This document shows positions 16,152-24,858 of a stretch of DNA of 61,086 nt, piece after piece. Made by a program: the position numbers and the translations under genes. The notes below the pieces were generated by a model. That model worked only from the letters and a program-made list of their open reading frames with translations. It was not told where the DNA came from and searched no databases. Position 1 is the first letter of the stretch. Each line of letters begins with the position of its first letter. The stretch spans positions 1-61,086 of the forward strand of contig JAFDVU010000014.1 in NCBI GenBank assembly GCA_018268835.1. Direction: 5' to 3'. This DNA comes from Acidobacteriota bacterium (GTDB taxonomy: Bacteria > Acidobacteriota > Terriglobia > Bryobacterales > Bryobacteraceae).

Positions 16152-18563
16152 ATGCACCTTGGCGGGGACATCCGTTACGGCGCGCGGCTGTTATGGAAGA
16201 CGCCCGGTTTCACGGCCGTCGCGCTGCTGGCGCTGGCGCTGGGCATGGGGGCCACGACGGCGATCTTCAGCGTGGTGGATGCGGTCCTGCTCGAGCCTCT
16301 GCCGTTTCCAGATTCCTCGCGGCTGCTGGCGATGTGGGAGATGGACCCGGCGCTGCACCGCGACCGCAACTTCGTGGCGCCGGTCAACTATCTCGCCTGG
16401 CGGCAGCGGTGCAAGACCGTGGAAGCAATGGGTGCGATCCATGACGTACACGCCAACATCAGCGGCGGCGCCGGCGAGCCCGAAGAGGTCAAGGTGGAAC
16501 GGGTGAGCGCGTCGCTGTTCGGCGTGCTCGGAGTGCGCCCCGCGCTGGGCCGTTTCTTCACTGCCGAAGAAGACCGGCCCGGGGGCGGGAGTGCGGCGGT
16601 GATCTCCTACCCGCTCTGGCAGCGGCGCTTCGGCGGCGAACGCTCCCTGACCGGGAAAACGCTGCGCGTGCGCGGACGCGTGTACGGCGTGGCCGGGGTG
16701 CTGCCGGCCGGGTTCTCCATCCTGGAGCCCGGGGTGGACGTCTGGATTCCGCTGGAACTGGCGCCGGGCGACCGCTTCAACAGCGGCCGCTATCTGACCG
16801 TGGTGGGACGCATGCGGGCGGGGACCACGCTGGCCGCGGTGCGCGAGGAGATGGCCGCCATCGGCGAAGAGGGCGTGCGCGAGTGGCCCGAGGTCGACAC
16901 CGGCTGGCGCCCCTCGATTTACACGCTGCGCGACGAGCTGGTCTTCGACGTGCGGCGTCCGCTGTGGGTGCTGATGGCGGCCTGCGGGATGCTGCTGGCG
17001 ATGGCGTGCGTGAACGTGGCCAACCTGCTGCTGGTGCGGGGTTCGGGGCGGCGCAAGGAGATCGCGGTGCGGGCGGCGCTGGGCGCGCCGCGCGCGCGCC
17101 TGCTGGGGCAACTGCTCGCCGAAAGCCTGCTGCTGGCGGCGGGCGGCGGCATGCTCGGGCTGGCGCTGGGCGCCGCGGCGGTGGCGGTGGTGGCGCATGC
17201 CGGTCCCGCCGACGTGCCCCGCCTGGCGCAGGCCGGCTTCAACCTTCGCGTATTCCTGTTTTCGCTGGCGGCCAGCATGGTGTGCGGGATCCTGTTCGGC
17301 ATGGCGCCGGCGCTATACGGGTCGCGCAGCGACCTGGTGGCGGTGCTCAACGAAGGCGGACGCGCCGGAACCAGCGGGAAGGCGTCGCGCGCGTTGCGCC
17401 GGGTGCTGGTTGTGCTCGAGATCGCGCTCGCGGTGGTGGTGCTGATCGGAGCCGGGCTGCTGATCCGCAGCTTCATGCGGCTGCGGGCGGCCAGTCCCGG
17501 GTTCGATTCCACGGGTGTGCTCACCCTGCGGATGCCGCTGGCCGGCGGACGCAACGAGACGCCGGAGCGCCGCATCGAGTTCACCAGCGCGGTGCTGGAC
17601 CGCATCGTCACGCTGCCCGGTGTACGGGCGGCGGGAGCCATAAACGGACTGCCACTGGACGGGCTCGGGCTGGGCGCGGATTTCGTCGTGGAGGGCCGCC
17701 CCGGGTCTTCGCCGGTCCGCCATCCCAACGCGCTCATCCGCTCGGTGACCAGCGATTACTTCCGCACGCTGGGGATCCCGCTGCTTGCGGGGCGATCCTT
17801 CACCGCCGCGGACAACCTGCGCGGCGCCCCGGTGATTCTGATCAACCGGACTCTGACGCGGCAGTTCTTCCCCGGAAGCAGTCCGCTGGGCCGGAGCCTG
17901 GTGATCCAGACCAGCAGCACGCGCACGGCGGAGATCGTCGGGGTGGTGGGGGATGTCAAGCCGGAGCGGTTCGAGGGCGAGGACTGGCCCATGATCTACT
18001 TCCCCAACGACCAGGTTCCGATGACCGGCGTGACGCTGGTGATCCGGGCCGCGGGACCGCCCGCGCCGCTGGCTTCGGCGGTGGCGGGGGAGGTTCGCCG
18101 TCTCGATCCCGAGCAGGTGATTGCCGACGTGCGTCCCATGGACGCGGTGGTGGATCGCGCGGTGGCCGGCACACGCTTCAACGCCGTGCTGCTGGGTGTC
18201 TTCGCCGGCATCGCGTTCCTGCTCGCCGCGCTCGGCATCTACGGGGTGATCTCATTCGATGTGAGCGAACGCAGCGGCGAGATCGGCATCCGCATGGCGC
18301 TGGGGGCGATGCCGCGCGATGTGCTCGGGATGGTGATGCTGGAGGGCGCGCGGATGGCCGGCTGCGGCATCGCGCTCGGCCTGGGCGGGGCCTTCGCGCT
18401 CACCCGCCTGATGGGGTCCATGCTCTACGGCGTCCGCTCCGACGATGCCTGGACTTTCGCGATGATTTCGATTCTGCTGGCCGCCGTCGCGCTGGCCGCG
18501 AGCTATCTGCCATCAAGGCGCGCGATGGCGCTCGATCCCGTGTGCGCGCTGCGGCACGAATAG
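16152..18563 (+). CDS. Duplicated MacB/FtsX permease of the ADOP class
   Basis: An 803-residue inner-membrane protein built as two consecutive MacB-type modules. Each has a periplasmic core followed by FtsX helices. The first module spans about 1-400, with a helix at 18-42 and the helix group beginning near [20 protein letters not shown]. The second spans about 415-803, ending with [20 protein letters not shown] and [14 protein letters not shown]. This matches the acidobacterial duplicated orphan permease (ADOP) family, which normally has no ATPase gene nearby. Here an ATPase starts 8 bases after its stop, so it is not an orphan. The cargo is unknown; the MacB resemblance suggests lipid, peptide or drug export. 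Confidence 0.92.
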   Translation: MHLGGDIRYGARLLWKTPGFTAVALLALALGMGATTAIFSVVDAVLLEPLPFPDSSRLLAMWEMDPALHRDRNFVAPVNYLAWRQRCKTVEAMGAIHDVHANISGGAGEPEEVKVERVSASLFGVLGVRPALGRFFTAEEDRPGGGSAAVISYPLWQRRFGGERSLTGKTLRVRGRVYGVAGVLPAGFSILEPGVDVWIPLELAPGDRFNSGRYLTVVGRMRAGTTLAAVREEMAAIGEEGVREWPEVDTGWRPSIYTLRDELVFDVRRPLWVLMAACGMLLAMACVNVANLLLVRGSGRRKEIAVRAALGAPRARLLGQLLAESLLLAAGGGMLGLALGAAAVAVVAHAGPADVPRLAQAGFNLRVFLFSLAASMVCGILFGMAPALYGSRSDLVAVLNEGGRAGTSGKASRALRRVLVVLEIALAVVVLIGAGLLIRSFMRLRAASPGFDSTGVLTLRMPLAGGRNETPERRIEFTSAVLDRIVTLPGVRAAGAINGLPLDGLGLGADFVVEGRPGSSPVRHPNALIRSVTSDYFRTLGIPLLAGRSFTAADNLRGAPVILINRTLTRQFFPGSSPLGRSLVIQTSSTRTAEIVGVVGDVKPERFEGEDWPMIYFPNDQVPMTGVTLVIRAAGPPAPLASAVAGEVRRLDPEQVIADVRPMDAVVDRAVAGTRFNAVLLGVFAGIAFLLAALGIYGVISFDVSERSGEIGIRMALGAMPRDVLGMVMLEGARMAGCGIALGLGGAFALTRLMGSMLYGVRSDDAWTFAMISILLAAVALAASYLPSRRAMALDPVCALRHE

Positions 18564-18571
18564 GAAACCTC

Positions 18572-19261
18572 ATGATCACACTGCGCAACGTCGAGAAGTT
18601 TTACGAAGGCGGCTACGGCCGCACGTACGTGCTGCGCCGCATCAACGCGGAGATACGGAGCGGCGAGTTCGTGACCATCATGGGACCGTCCGGCGCGGGC
18701 AAATCCACGCTGCTGAGCATCCTCGGGATGCTGGACGGCGCCTGGACCGGGGAGTTCGAGTTTCTGGGCCACCAGGTGCACCGGATGAAGCCGAAGGAGC
18801 GGGTGGAACTCAACAAGAAGTACATTGGGTTCGTCTTCCAGAGCTACCACCTGATCGACAACCTGACGGTGTACGAGAACCTGGATATCCCGCTCTCCTA
18901 CCGCAACGTGAAGAGCAGCGAGAGGGCGGCCATCGTGTGCGACACGCTGGACCGCTTCCACATCGTGGGCAAGCGCGATCTCTATCCGAGCCAGCTCTCC
19001 GGCGGGCAGCAGCAACTGGTCGCGGTGGCGCGTGCCGTGATCGCCAACCCGAAGCTGATCCTGGCCGACGAACCGACCGGGAACCTGCACTCCAGCCAGG
19101 GCAAGGAGATCATGGAGCTGTTCAAGAAGCTGAACGGCGAAGGCACCACCATCGTCCAGGTGACCCATTCGGAAGCCAACGCGGCCTGCGGGAACCGCGT
19201 GATCCAACTCGCCGACGGCTGGGTTGTCGGAGGCGGCGGGGACTCGGCGCAGGCGGGGTAG
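18572..19261 (+). CDS. ABC transporter ATP-binding protein with altered D-loop
   Basis: A 229-residue LolD/MacB-type ATPase placed directly after the ADOP permease. Walker A GPSGAGKST (38-46), Q-loop Gln 90, Walker B LILADE (162-167) and H-loop His 199 are intact. Two positions deviate from the family and from its paralogue at 14552. After the signature LSGGQQQ the next residue is Leu rather than Arg, and the D-loop reads NLHSSQ with His 173 where Asp is nearly invariant. ATP binding should be preserved, but hydrolysis or dimer communication may differ. The spacing suggests co-translation with the permease. Confidence 0.92.
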   Translation: MITLRNVEKFYEGGYGRTYVLRRINAEIRSGEFVTIMGPSGAGKSTLLSILGMLDGAWTGEFEFLGHQVHRMKPKERVELNKKYIGFVFQSYHLIDNLTVYENLDIPLSYRNVKSSERAAIVCDTLDRFHIVGKRDLYPSQLSGGQQQLVAVARAVIANPKLILADEPTGNLHSSQGKEIMELFKKLNGEGTTIVQVTHSEANAACGNRVIQLADGWVVGGGGDSAQAG

Positions 19262-19273
19262 GGAAGCGGGCTG

Positions 19274-19840
19274 TCAGCGGGGGACGATGCCGCGGAGGCG
19301 GGCGAGGTGTCGAAGTATCTCTGTATCCCCTTTGGCTTCCGCCAGCGGCGCCAGGAGTTCCTCGATGTGGGACCAGTCCAGCGCGAGTCCGTGCCGGATT
19401 ACGACGCTCTCGGCGTCGCGCAGATCCAGGGGGCGCGCCGCGAAGAGTTTGAGAACGATCAGATCCTCCGCGGAGCAGGTGCGGATATCGAGTCCGGGGG
19501 CAACCACGAAGGCGGTGGCGCGTGCGATCAGGAGTTCTTCAAAGGGGAGCGCGGCCAGTGAGATGTCGATTCCCACGCCGTCAGGTGTCTGCAGGAGAAG
19601 TACGCGGTTGCGCAACGCGAACTCCCTGGCGCCGTGGATCCGTCCGGAGTACGCGGCCAGCAGGGCATCCACGAAATCGGCCTCGCCGCCGAATCCCGTC
19701 AGCAGCGTCAGATCCACGTCCCTGGTGACGCGCGGCTCACCCCACCGTTGTACGGCAATCCCACCGATGTAACAGCAGCGCCATCCCTGGCGATCGCAGA
19801 ACTCCTGGAGATTGGCGGCGGCTTTGAAGACGTCGATCAT
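19274..19840 (-). CDS. AbiEii-like nucleotidyltransferase (putative toxin of a two-gene module)
   Basis: A 188-residue protein with the minimal nucleotidyltransferase signature: GG at 26-27 followed by DVD at 41-43, the expected metal-binding acidic pair. A later acidic residue (VGIDIS, about 93) could be the third ligand. The C-terminal half (SAEDLIVLKLFAARPLD, then RDAESV) matches the AbiEii/DUF6036-type fold, in which a Lys after the helix helps bind nucleotide. It overlaps the small upstream gene by 4 bases. Family members act as toxins that modify tRNA or other targets; chromosomal solo enzymes of unknown role also exist, so toxicity is inference. Confidence 0.75.
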   Translation of the reverse strand: MIDVFKAAANLQEFCDRQGWRCCYIGGIAVQRWGEPRVTRDVDLTLLTGFGGEADFVDALLAAYSGRIHGAREFALRNRVLLLQTPDGVGIDISLAALPFEELLIARATAFVVAPGLDIRTCSAEDLIVLKLFAARPLDLRDAESVVIRHGLALDWSHIEELLAPLAEAKGDTEILRHLARLRGIVPR

Positions 19841-20055
19841 CTTCGCAATCGGGCGAGGATAGCCTGCATCTCCGTCATGCCGGAGGACGCTCGCGGAGGT
19901 AGGCTGCGAGTGGCGTGGTTGAACGCGGGTTCCAGCAGTTCGAGGACGTGGAGGTTATCGGCTGCGCGCACCTCGCGCCGGCGAATCTCCTCCAGTTCCG
20001 GCGCCGCATCGCGCCAGTGCTTCACCCAGCGCCGGATCATCTCGCGTTCGTCCAC
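19837..20055 (-). CDS. Small charged protein upstream of the nucleotidyltransferase (putative antitoxin)
   Basis: A 72-residue, highly charged, probably helical protein (MDEREMIRRWVKHWRDAAP at the N-terminus, ending ILARLRR). It has no signal or membrane segment. The stop overlaps the start of the nucleotidyltransferase (ATGA), so the two are almost certainly co-translated. A small gene upstream and a larger AbiEii-like enzyme downstream fit a type II or type IV-like toxin-antitoxin arrangement. I do not recognise the family. It is divergent from malQ with 93 bases between. Confidence 0.65.
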   Translation of the reverse strand: MDEREMIRRWVKHWRDAAPELEEIRRREVRAADNLHVLELLEPAFNHATRSLPPRASSGMTEMQAILARLRR

Positions 20056-20148
20056 CTTTCAATTATGAACCGGTTTGCCGCGCGTCACCCGGAATCTTCG
20101 GAAAAGGCGGCGGGCCGCGTCGGGTAGAATAGTAAATTACCCCACCGC

Positions 20149-22368
20149 ATGCCTTCCGACAGCTTCGGGCAACTCCTAGACCGCGCGGCATCCTTGTTTG
20201 GAATCGACGCGGAGTTTTGGGATATCTTCGGTACCCGCCACGTGACCAGCGAGGGCGCCAAACGTGCCATTCTGGCGGCGCTCGGCGTGGCCACGGATAG
20301 CCCCGAAGCGCTGGCGCGCTCGCTGGCGGACCTGGCGCGGCTGGAGTGGGAGCGGCTGCTGCCGCCGGCGGTGGTGGTGGAGCAGTCCGGCGCCGTCGAG
20401 TTGCCCCTGTGCGTGCCCTCCGAACTTTTGGGGCAGACGGCGCGGTTCACCATCACGCTGGAGGATGGCGGCACCCGCGAATTCGAGGCTGCCTTGTGGG
20501 ATCTGCCGCAATCCGGCAGCGCCGAAATGGACGGCCGTACGTGGGTGCGCAAACAGGCGCGCGCGGCGGTGGAGTTGCCACTGGGCTATCACGAGATCAC
20601 GGTGCGGGTGGGGGGACAATCCGGCAGCACCAGGTACATCGTCACGCCGGCGCGCGCGTGGATGGATCCGCACCTCGCCCGCGGCGGACGCGCCGCCGGC
20701 ATCGCGCTCAGCCTCTATGGAGTGCGCAGCGGGCGCAACTGGGGCTGCGGGGATTTTCGCGACCTGCGCGACGCGATCGACTGGGTGGCCGACGAACTCG
20801 GGGCGGGCTTCATCGCGCTCAACCCGCTGCACGCGATCCACAACCGGCGCCCCTTCAACACCAGCCCCTACCTGCCGAACTGCATCTTCTACCGCAACTT
20901 CCTCTATCTCGACGTGGAAGGGATGGAGGACTTCGCGCGGTCGCGGCGAGCGCTCGCGCTGCGTGCCTCCGCGGACGTGGAGGCGGAGATTCAGGCGCTG
21001 CGCGCCAGCGACTTCGTGGAATACGAGCGCGTTGCCGCACTCAAGCTGCGCTTTCTCAAACTCGCCTTCGCGCAGTTTCTTCGCGAGTATCGCGGGGGCG
21101 GGGCGCGCGCCCGCGAATTCGACGCCTACCGCCGCCGCGAAGGCGCGCTGCTCGAGGATTTCGCCACCTATTGCGCGCTCGATGAATCCATCCACCGCGC
21201 CAATCCCGACGTGTGGCTGTGGACCGACTGGCCGGCGCACTACCAGGATCCGGGCTCGCCGGAAACCGCCGCGTTCCGCGCGAAGCGCCGGCGCAGCGTG
21301 CTGTTCTACGAGTACCTGCAGTGGCAGATCGAGCGGCAGCTTACCGCCGCGCAGCAGCACGCGCGCGACCGCCGCCTCACCATCGGGCTGTACCACGATC
21401 TGGCGCTCGCCACCGACCGTTTCGGCAGCGACCTGTGGGCGCACCGCCCGTTCTTCGTCGCCGGCTGCCGGGTCGGTTCGCCGCCCGACGATTTCTCACC
21501 GGAGGGGCAGGACTGGGCCTTCCCGCCGCCGCACTCCGCGCGCCACCGCGCCGACGGCTACCGCCTGTTCGCCGAGTCCATCCGGCAGAACTGCCGTCCG
21601 GGCGGCGCGCTGCGCATCGACCACGTGATGCGGCTGTTCCGCCTCTTCTGGATTCCCGACGGCGTGCCGGCGCGGGAGGGCGCCTACGTCCGCGAACTCA
21701 ACCTGGATTACGTGCGCATCCTGGCGCTCGAAAGCGTGCGCAATCGCGTGATGGTGATCGGCGAGGACCTGGGCACGGTCGAGCCCGGCATCCGCGAAAC
21801 GCTGGCGCGCTTCGGCATCCTCAGCTACCGGCTGTTCTACTTCGAGAAGAACGAGCGCGGCGAATTCCGGCGCAACGACGAGTACCCGCGGCAGGCGCTG
21901 GTCTCATCCACCACGCACGACCTGCCCACGCTGGCCGGCTTCTGGACCGGTGCCGATATCGACGCGCGCCGCGCCGCGAACCTGATCGACGAAAACGGCT
22001 ATCGCGCGCAGAAGGAGGGGCGCGAACGCGAGAAGCAGAAGATGATCGACATCCTGTTCGGGCTCGGCCTGATGCCGCATCATCTGCCGCGCGAGGCAGG
22101 CGCCTACGCGGAGCTTACCGGCGAACTGCACAACGCGATCGTGGGCTTCCTGGCGATGACCCCGTCGCAACTGCTGGTCATCAACCAGGAAGACCTCACC
22201 AAGGAAATCAGCCAGCAGAACCTGCCCGGCAGCACCTGGCAATACCCCAACTGGGGCCGCAAGATGCGGTTCACCCTCGAGCAGTTGCGCGGCGATGCCG
22301 AAACCCGCGGCTACACCACGATGTTCCGCGATTGGATCGAGCGCTCCGGCCGGCGCAATCAGGGGTGA
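20149..22368 (+). CDS. malQ: 4-alpha-glucanotransferase (amylomaltase, GH77)
   Basis: A disproportionating enzyme that transfers maltodextrin segments between alpha-1,4-glucans in the cytoplasm. The GH77 catalytic residues are visible: the nucleophile in LRIDHVMRLFRLFWIP, the acid/base in VIGEDLGTVEPG, and the third Asp in SSTTHDLPTLAGFW. A roughly 150-residue N-terminal beta-rich extension precedes the barrel, as in the enterobacterial type (739 residues here against about 690). KISQQNLPGSTWQYPNW is typical of the C-terminal end. The ATG at 20149 follows a possible -10 (TAGAAT, 20125-20130). Its last 10 bases overlap the convergent YceI gene. Confidence 0.95.
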   Translation: MPSDSFGQLLDRAASLFGIDAEFWDIFGTRHVTSEGAKRAILAALGVATDSPEALARSLADLARLEWERLLPPAVVVEQSGAVELPLCVPSELLGQTARFTITLEDGGTREFEAALWDLPQSGSAEMDGRTWVRKQARAAVELPLGYHEITVRVGGQSGSTRYIVTPARAWMDPHLARGGRAAGIALSLYGVRSGRNWGCGDFRDLRDAIDWVADELGAGFIALNPLHAIHNRRPFNTSPYLPNCIFYRNFLYLDVEGMEDFARSRRALALRASADVEAEIQALRASDFVEYERVAALKLRFLKLAFAQFLREYRGGGARAREFDAYRRREGALLEDFATYCALDESIHRANPDVWLWTDWPAHYQDPGSPETAAFRAKRRRSVLFYEYLQWQIERQLTAAQQHARDRRLTIGLYHDLALATDRFGSDLWAHRPFFVAGCRVGSPPDDFSPEGQDWAFPPPHSARHRADGYRLFAESIRQNCRPGGALRIDHVMRLFRLFWIPDGVPAREGAYVRELNLDYVRILALESVRNRVMVIGEDLGTVEPGIRETLARFGILSYRLFYFEKNERGEFRRNDEYPRQALVSSTTHDLPTLAGFWTGADIDARRAANLIDENGYRAQKEGREREKQKMIDILFGLGLMPHHLPREAGAYAELTGELHNAIVGFLAMTPSQLLVINQEDLTKEISQQNLPGSTWQYPNWGRKMRFTLEQLRGDAETRGYTTMFRDWIERSGRRNQG

Positions 22369-22943
22369 AGCACGGTGGACTGGAGCGTGGCCGGCCGCGC
22401 CACCGCGTTCACCGTGATCTCCACCGTGTCGCTGACCCGCAGGAACAGCGTGCTCGGATTCTTCAATCCCCACTTGATGTAAGGCACGGTGAACTTCGCG
22501 ACGGCGTGGTAGCCGTTGCCGTCGGCATCCACCGCGACCGGCACCAGCAACTCGTGATCCTCTCCGTGCAGCCGGAACATGCCGTGCAACTGCACGTCGG
22601 AGTGGCCGGACGGGGCTACCTGGCCCTGCACGCGGTCGGGACGGAAGACGATCTCCGGATACTTCCCGCTTTCCAGGATGCTGTTGCTCATGCGGTGGTC
22701 GCGCGCTCCGCTGCCGCTGTCGCCGCTGGCGGCGTCCACCACCAGTTCGCCCGATGCCTTGCCGGTCGCCGGGTCGAGAACAATGTCGCCTCGCTTCAGT
22801 TTGAAGGTGCCGTGGACGGTGTGCAGGGTGCTGTCCACCATGTAGTGCACCTCGGTTTGCGCGGGCTCCATGCGCAGGTCGATCGACTGCCCCCACAGCG
22901 AGCCGATCATCAACGGTAGTAACAGACGCATCGTACGAGTCAT
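22359..22943 (-). CDS. Exported YceI-family protein
   Basis: A YceI-like lipocalin-fold protein of 194 residues with a signal peptide (about 1-19). Characterised members bind polyisoprenoids or amides in a beta-barrel cavity in the periplasm. The family pattern is seen in VHYMVDSTLHTVHGTF, LESGKYPEIVFRPDRV, and a C-terminal strand set around VAKFTVPYIKWGLKNPS. The ATG overlaps the stop of the FAD oxidoreductase gene (ATGA), so it is the last gene of a four-gene leftward operon. Pairing with a geranylgeranyl-reductase-like enzyme suggests it binds that enzyme's lipid, but this is inference. Confidence 0.88.
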   Translation of the reverse strand: MTRTMRLLLPLMIGSLWGQSIDLRMEPAQTEVHYMVDSTLHTVHGTFKLKRGDIVLDPATGKASGELVVDAASGDSGSGARDHRMSNSILESGKYPEIVFRPDRVQGQVAPSGHSDVQLHGMFRLHGEDHELLVPVAVDADGNGYHAVAKFTVPYIKWGLKNPSTLFLRVSDTVEITVNAVARPATLQSTVLHP

Positions 22944-24055
22944 AAGGAAACCATGCGCCAGCCGAGCGCGAGCCCGCCGGCGAGAAAGTTGGTAAACGAA
23001 GAATCTCCCACGTGTAGCGCGAGCATTCGCGCGAACAGGCGCGGTTCGCCGGCCATCGCGCGGATGGCGCGGCGGCGCAGGCGGTGGCGTCCGTCAAGCA
23101 GCAACATCATATCGGACATGAACTCGGGCCGGCGTCCGATGTGGCGGTGGGCCTCCCGATATGGTTCCAGGCTGCCGGTTTCGATGGCGGCGGCGAGCGC
23201 GGTGGCGTGCTGGAACAGGAGGCACAGGCCTTCGCCGGTGATCGCGTCCACGCTTCCCGAGGCGTCCCCCACCAGGGCCACGTTGCCGCGCGCCACGGCG
23301 CGCAGGCGGCGCGTCGCCGTGATACCGCCGCGCTCGTGGTTGAGCGATTCGGCGGCGGCGAGGCGCGCCGCGGCTTCGGGAAATCCGGCGAGTTCGGTGG
23401 AGAGGCGCTTGCGCGGATCGCGCGAGATCAGCACGGCGCAGAGTTCGTGCTCGCCCACGGGGGTGAGGTACATCTGGCAATTGTCGCCCCAGTGCAGTTC
23501 CATGTAGTCGCCCGGGTCTTGCACGCGGTAGTGGCGGCGGAAGCCGTAGCGGCGGCTTTCGCGATGGGCCGCATCGAGCCCGGCCCACTTGCGCACGCGG
23601 GAATTGCCTCCGTCGGCGCCCACGATCCAGCGCGCGCGCACCATTTCTCCGCCTGTCCACACGCCCTCGGGTGCGATGCCGGTGACGCCGGTTCCCCAGA
23701 GCATGCGCACGCCGGCGTCGGCGGCCGCCTCCACCATCATGAGATGGAGTCCGGTGCGGCGCACGCCGCGACCGACGCCGTGCGGGAACTCGGCCTGCAC
23801 GGCGGCGCCGCGGTCGCGGAAGCGGATGCCGCGGAAGACATGGCCGGGGGCGGCGTCCAGTTCGAGCCCGAGCGAGCGGGCCGCGGCCAGGCCGTCCGGC
23901 ATGATGCCCTCGCCGCAGGCCTTGTCCACCGGAGGCACCGCGGAATCGGCCACTGTGACCTGGTAGCCTTTGCGCCGCGCCGCGATGGCGGCGGCCAGGC
24001 CGGCGGGGCCGCCGCCGATCACGAAGACGTCGGTTGAAGCCGGAAGCGGGGTCAC
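22940..24055 (-). CDS. FAD-dependent oxidoreductase, geranylgeranyl reductase / aromatic hydroxylase-like
   Basis: A 371-residue flavoprotein. The N-terminus holds the Rossmann dinucleotide motif VIGGGPAGLAAA, then CGEGIMPDGLAAARSLGL, the mid-protein VGADGGNSRVRKW (DG motif) and the second FAD motif NVALVGDASGSVDAITGEG. This is the UbiH/geranylgeranyl-reductase superfamily. The CGEG-MPDG segment recalls members found beside type III polyketide synthases, but no such synthase lies here. The start was set at GTG 24055 because it leads straight into the FAD motif and overlaps the upstream stop by 4 bases; a much longer upstream extension has shadow-like composition. Substrate unknown. Confidence 0.85.
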   Translation of the reverse strand: MTPLPASTDVFVIGGGPAGLAAAIAARRKGYQVTVADSAVPPVDKACGEGIMPDGLAAARSLGLELDAAPGHVFRGIRFRDRGAAVQAEFPHGVGRGVRRTGLHLMMVEAAADAGVRMLWGTGVTGIAPEGVWTGGEMVRARWIVGADGGNSRVRKWAGLDAAHRESRRYGFRRHYRVQDPGDYMELHWGDNCQMYLTPVGEHELCAVLISRDPRKRLSTELAGFPEAAARLAAAESLNHERGGITATRRLRAVARGNVALVGDASGSVDAITGEGLCLLFQHATALAAAIETGSLEPYREAHRHIGRRPEFMSDMMLLLDGRHRLRRRAIRAMAGEPRLFARMLALHVGDSSFTNFLAGGLALGWRMVSL

Positions 24056-24852
24056 GGGCGGGCCTCCGGCTGCTCGAGCCGCGCCAGTTCCCTGGTGTAC
24101 AGCGCGTTGGCGGGATACTCGCGCGCCAGGTCGCGCAGCATGCCGGCGGCCTGTTGGCGCCGGCCGTCGCGCAGTGCGGCGACGGCCAGCATCAGGCGCG
24201 CGAATGGCGCCAGGTAAGTGCCCTTTTCGGCGGTGAGTTGAAGTTTCACCAGCCCGGTGGCGCGATCGGTTTGCGCGCCGCCCAGGCGCAGCAGCAGGCG
24301 CAACGGGGCGGGCCGGATGCCGAGCATGTAGTTCTCCACGCCGACCGCGAGCCACGCGTCGCCGCATGCCGGATAGCGCGCCAGCAATTGCTCGGCGCGC
24401 TGGCGGGCGGCCATCATTTCGCGCAGCGAGGGCAGGTAGCGTTTCTCGATCAGCGCCATGTAGTCGGCGTGCAGGCCGGTCTCGAGTACCTCGGCCAGCA
24501 TCGCGTTCTCGGCCGTGGGGGTGTGCGCCGCGAGGCGCCCGGTCACGTCCAGCGCGTCGTCGAAGCGGCGCCGGATCTCGGGATCGGGAGCGAGCCGGTG
24601 GTCAGTAATGAAGTGCTCGTCGCGCACGAAGAATTCGGTCTGCAGGATGTGCAGGCGGTCGAACTCGCCGAACAGCCAGGCCGCCGCGTCGCTCACCGGG
24701 CCCATCGGGTCCTCGGGATGCAGCCTCTGGTAGTCGGCGAACACGCGGTGCGCGGCGGGAAAGTCCAGGTTGTACATCGCGCGGTACCCGTCGTCGAGCG
24801 AAGGCGCGGCTAGAGCGGGCAGCGCGATCAGCGCCAGCAGCAGTGGTCGCAT
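24052..24852 (-). CDS. Exported TPR-like protein
   Basis: A 266-residue protein with a signal peptide (about 1-15, MRPLLLALIALPALA) and an all-helical body. Helical hairpins of tetratricopeptide type are seen at the N-terminus (DDGYRAMYNLDFPAAHRVFADYQRLHPEDP) and again at the C-terminus (AGMLRDLAREYPANALYTRELARL). No catalytic motif is visible. It probably acts as a scaffold in the periplasm. It lies 6 bases after the aminotransferase stop and overlaps the FAD oxidoreductase start, so it is embedded in the operon rather than incidental. Confidence 0.72.
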   Translation of the reverse strand: MRPLLLALIALPALAAPSLDDGYRAMYNLDFPAAHRVFADYQRLHPEDPMGPVSDAAAWLFGEFDRLHILQTEFFVRDEHFITDHRLAPDPEIRRRFDDALDVTGRLAAHTPTAENAMLAEVLETGLHADYMALIEKRYLPSLREMMAARQRAEQLLARYPACGDAWLAVGVENYMLGIRPAPLRLLLRLGGAQTDRATGLVKLQLTAEKGTYLAPFARLMLAVAALRDGRRQQAAGMLRDLAREYPANALYTRELARLEQPEARP

Positions 24853-24858
24853 GGTGGG

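Noticed and set aside
18572..19261. ADOP-linked ATPase as a pseudogene
   Set aside because: Walker A, Walker B and H-loop are intact and the frame is full length, so only the D-loop and one signature position differ.
24056..24367. Longer N-terminus for the FAD oxidoreductase
   Set aside because: The extra 100 or so residues are Arg/Pro/Ala-rich without structure and overlap the TPR gene; the GTG at 24055 gives an immediate FAD motif and a 4-base start-stop overlap.
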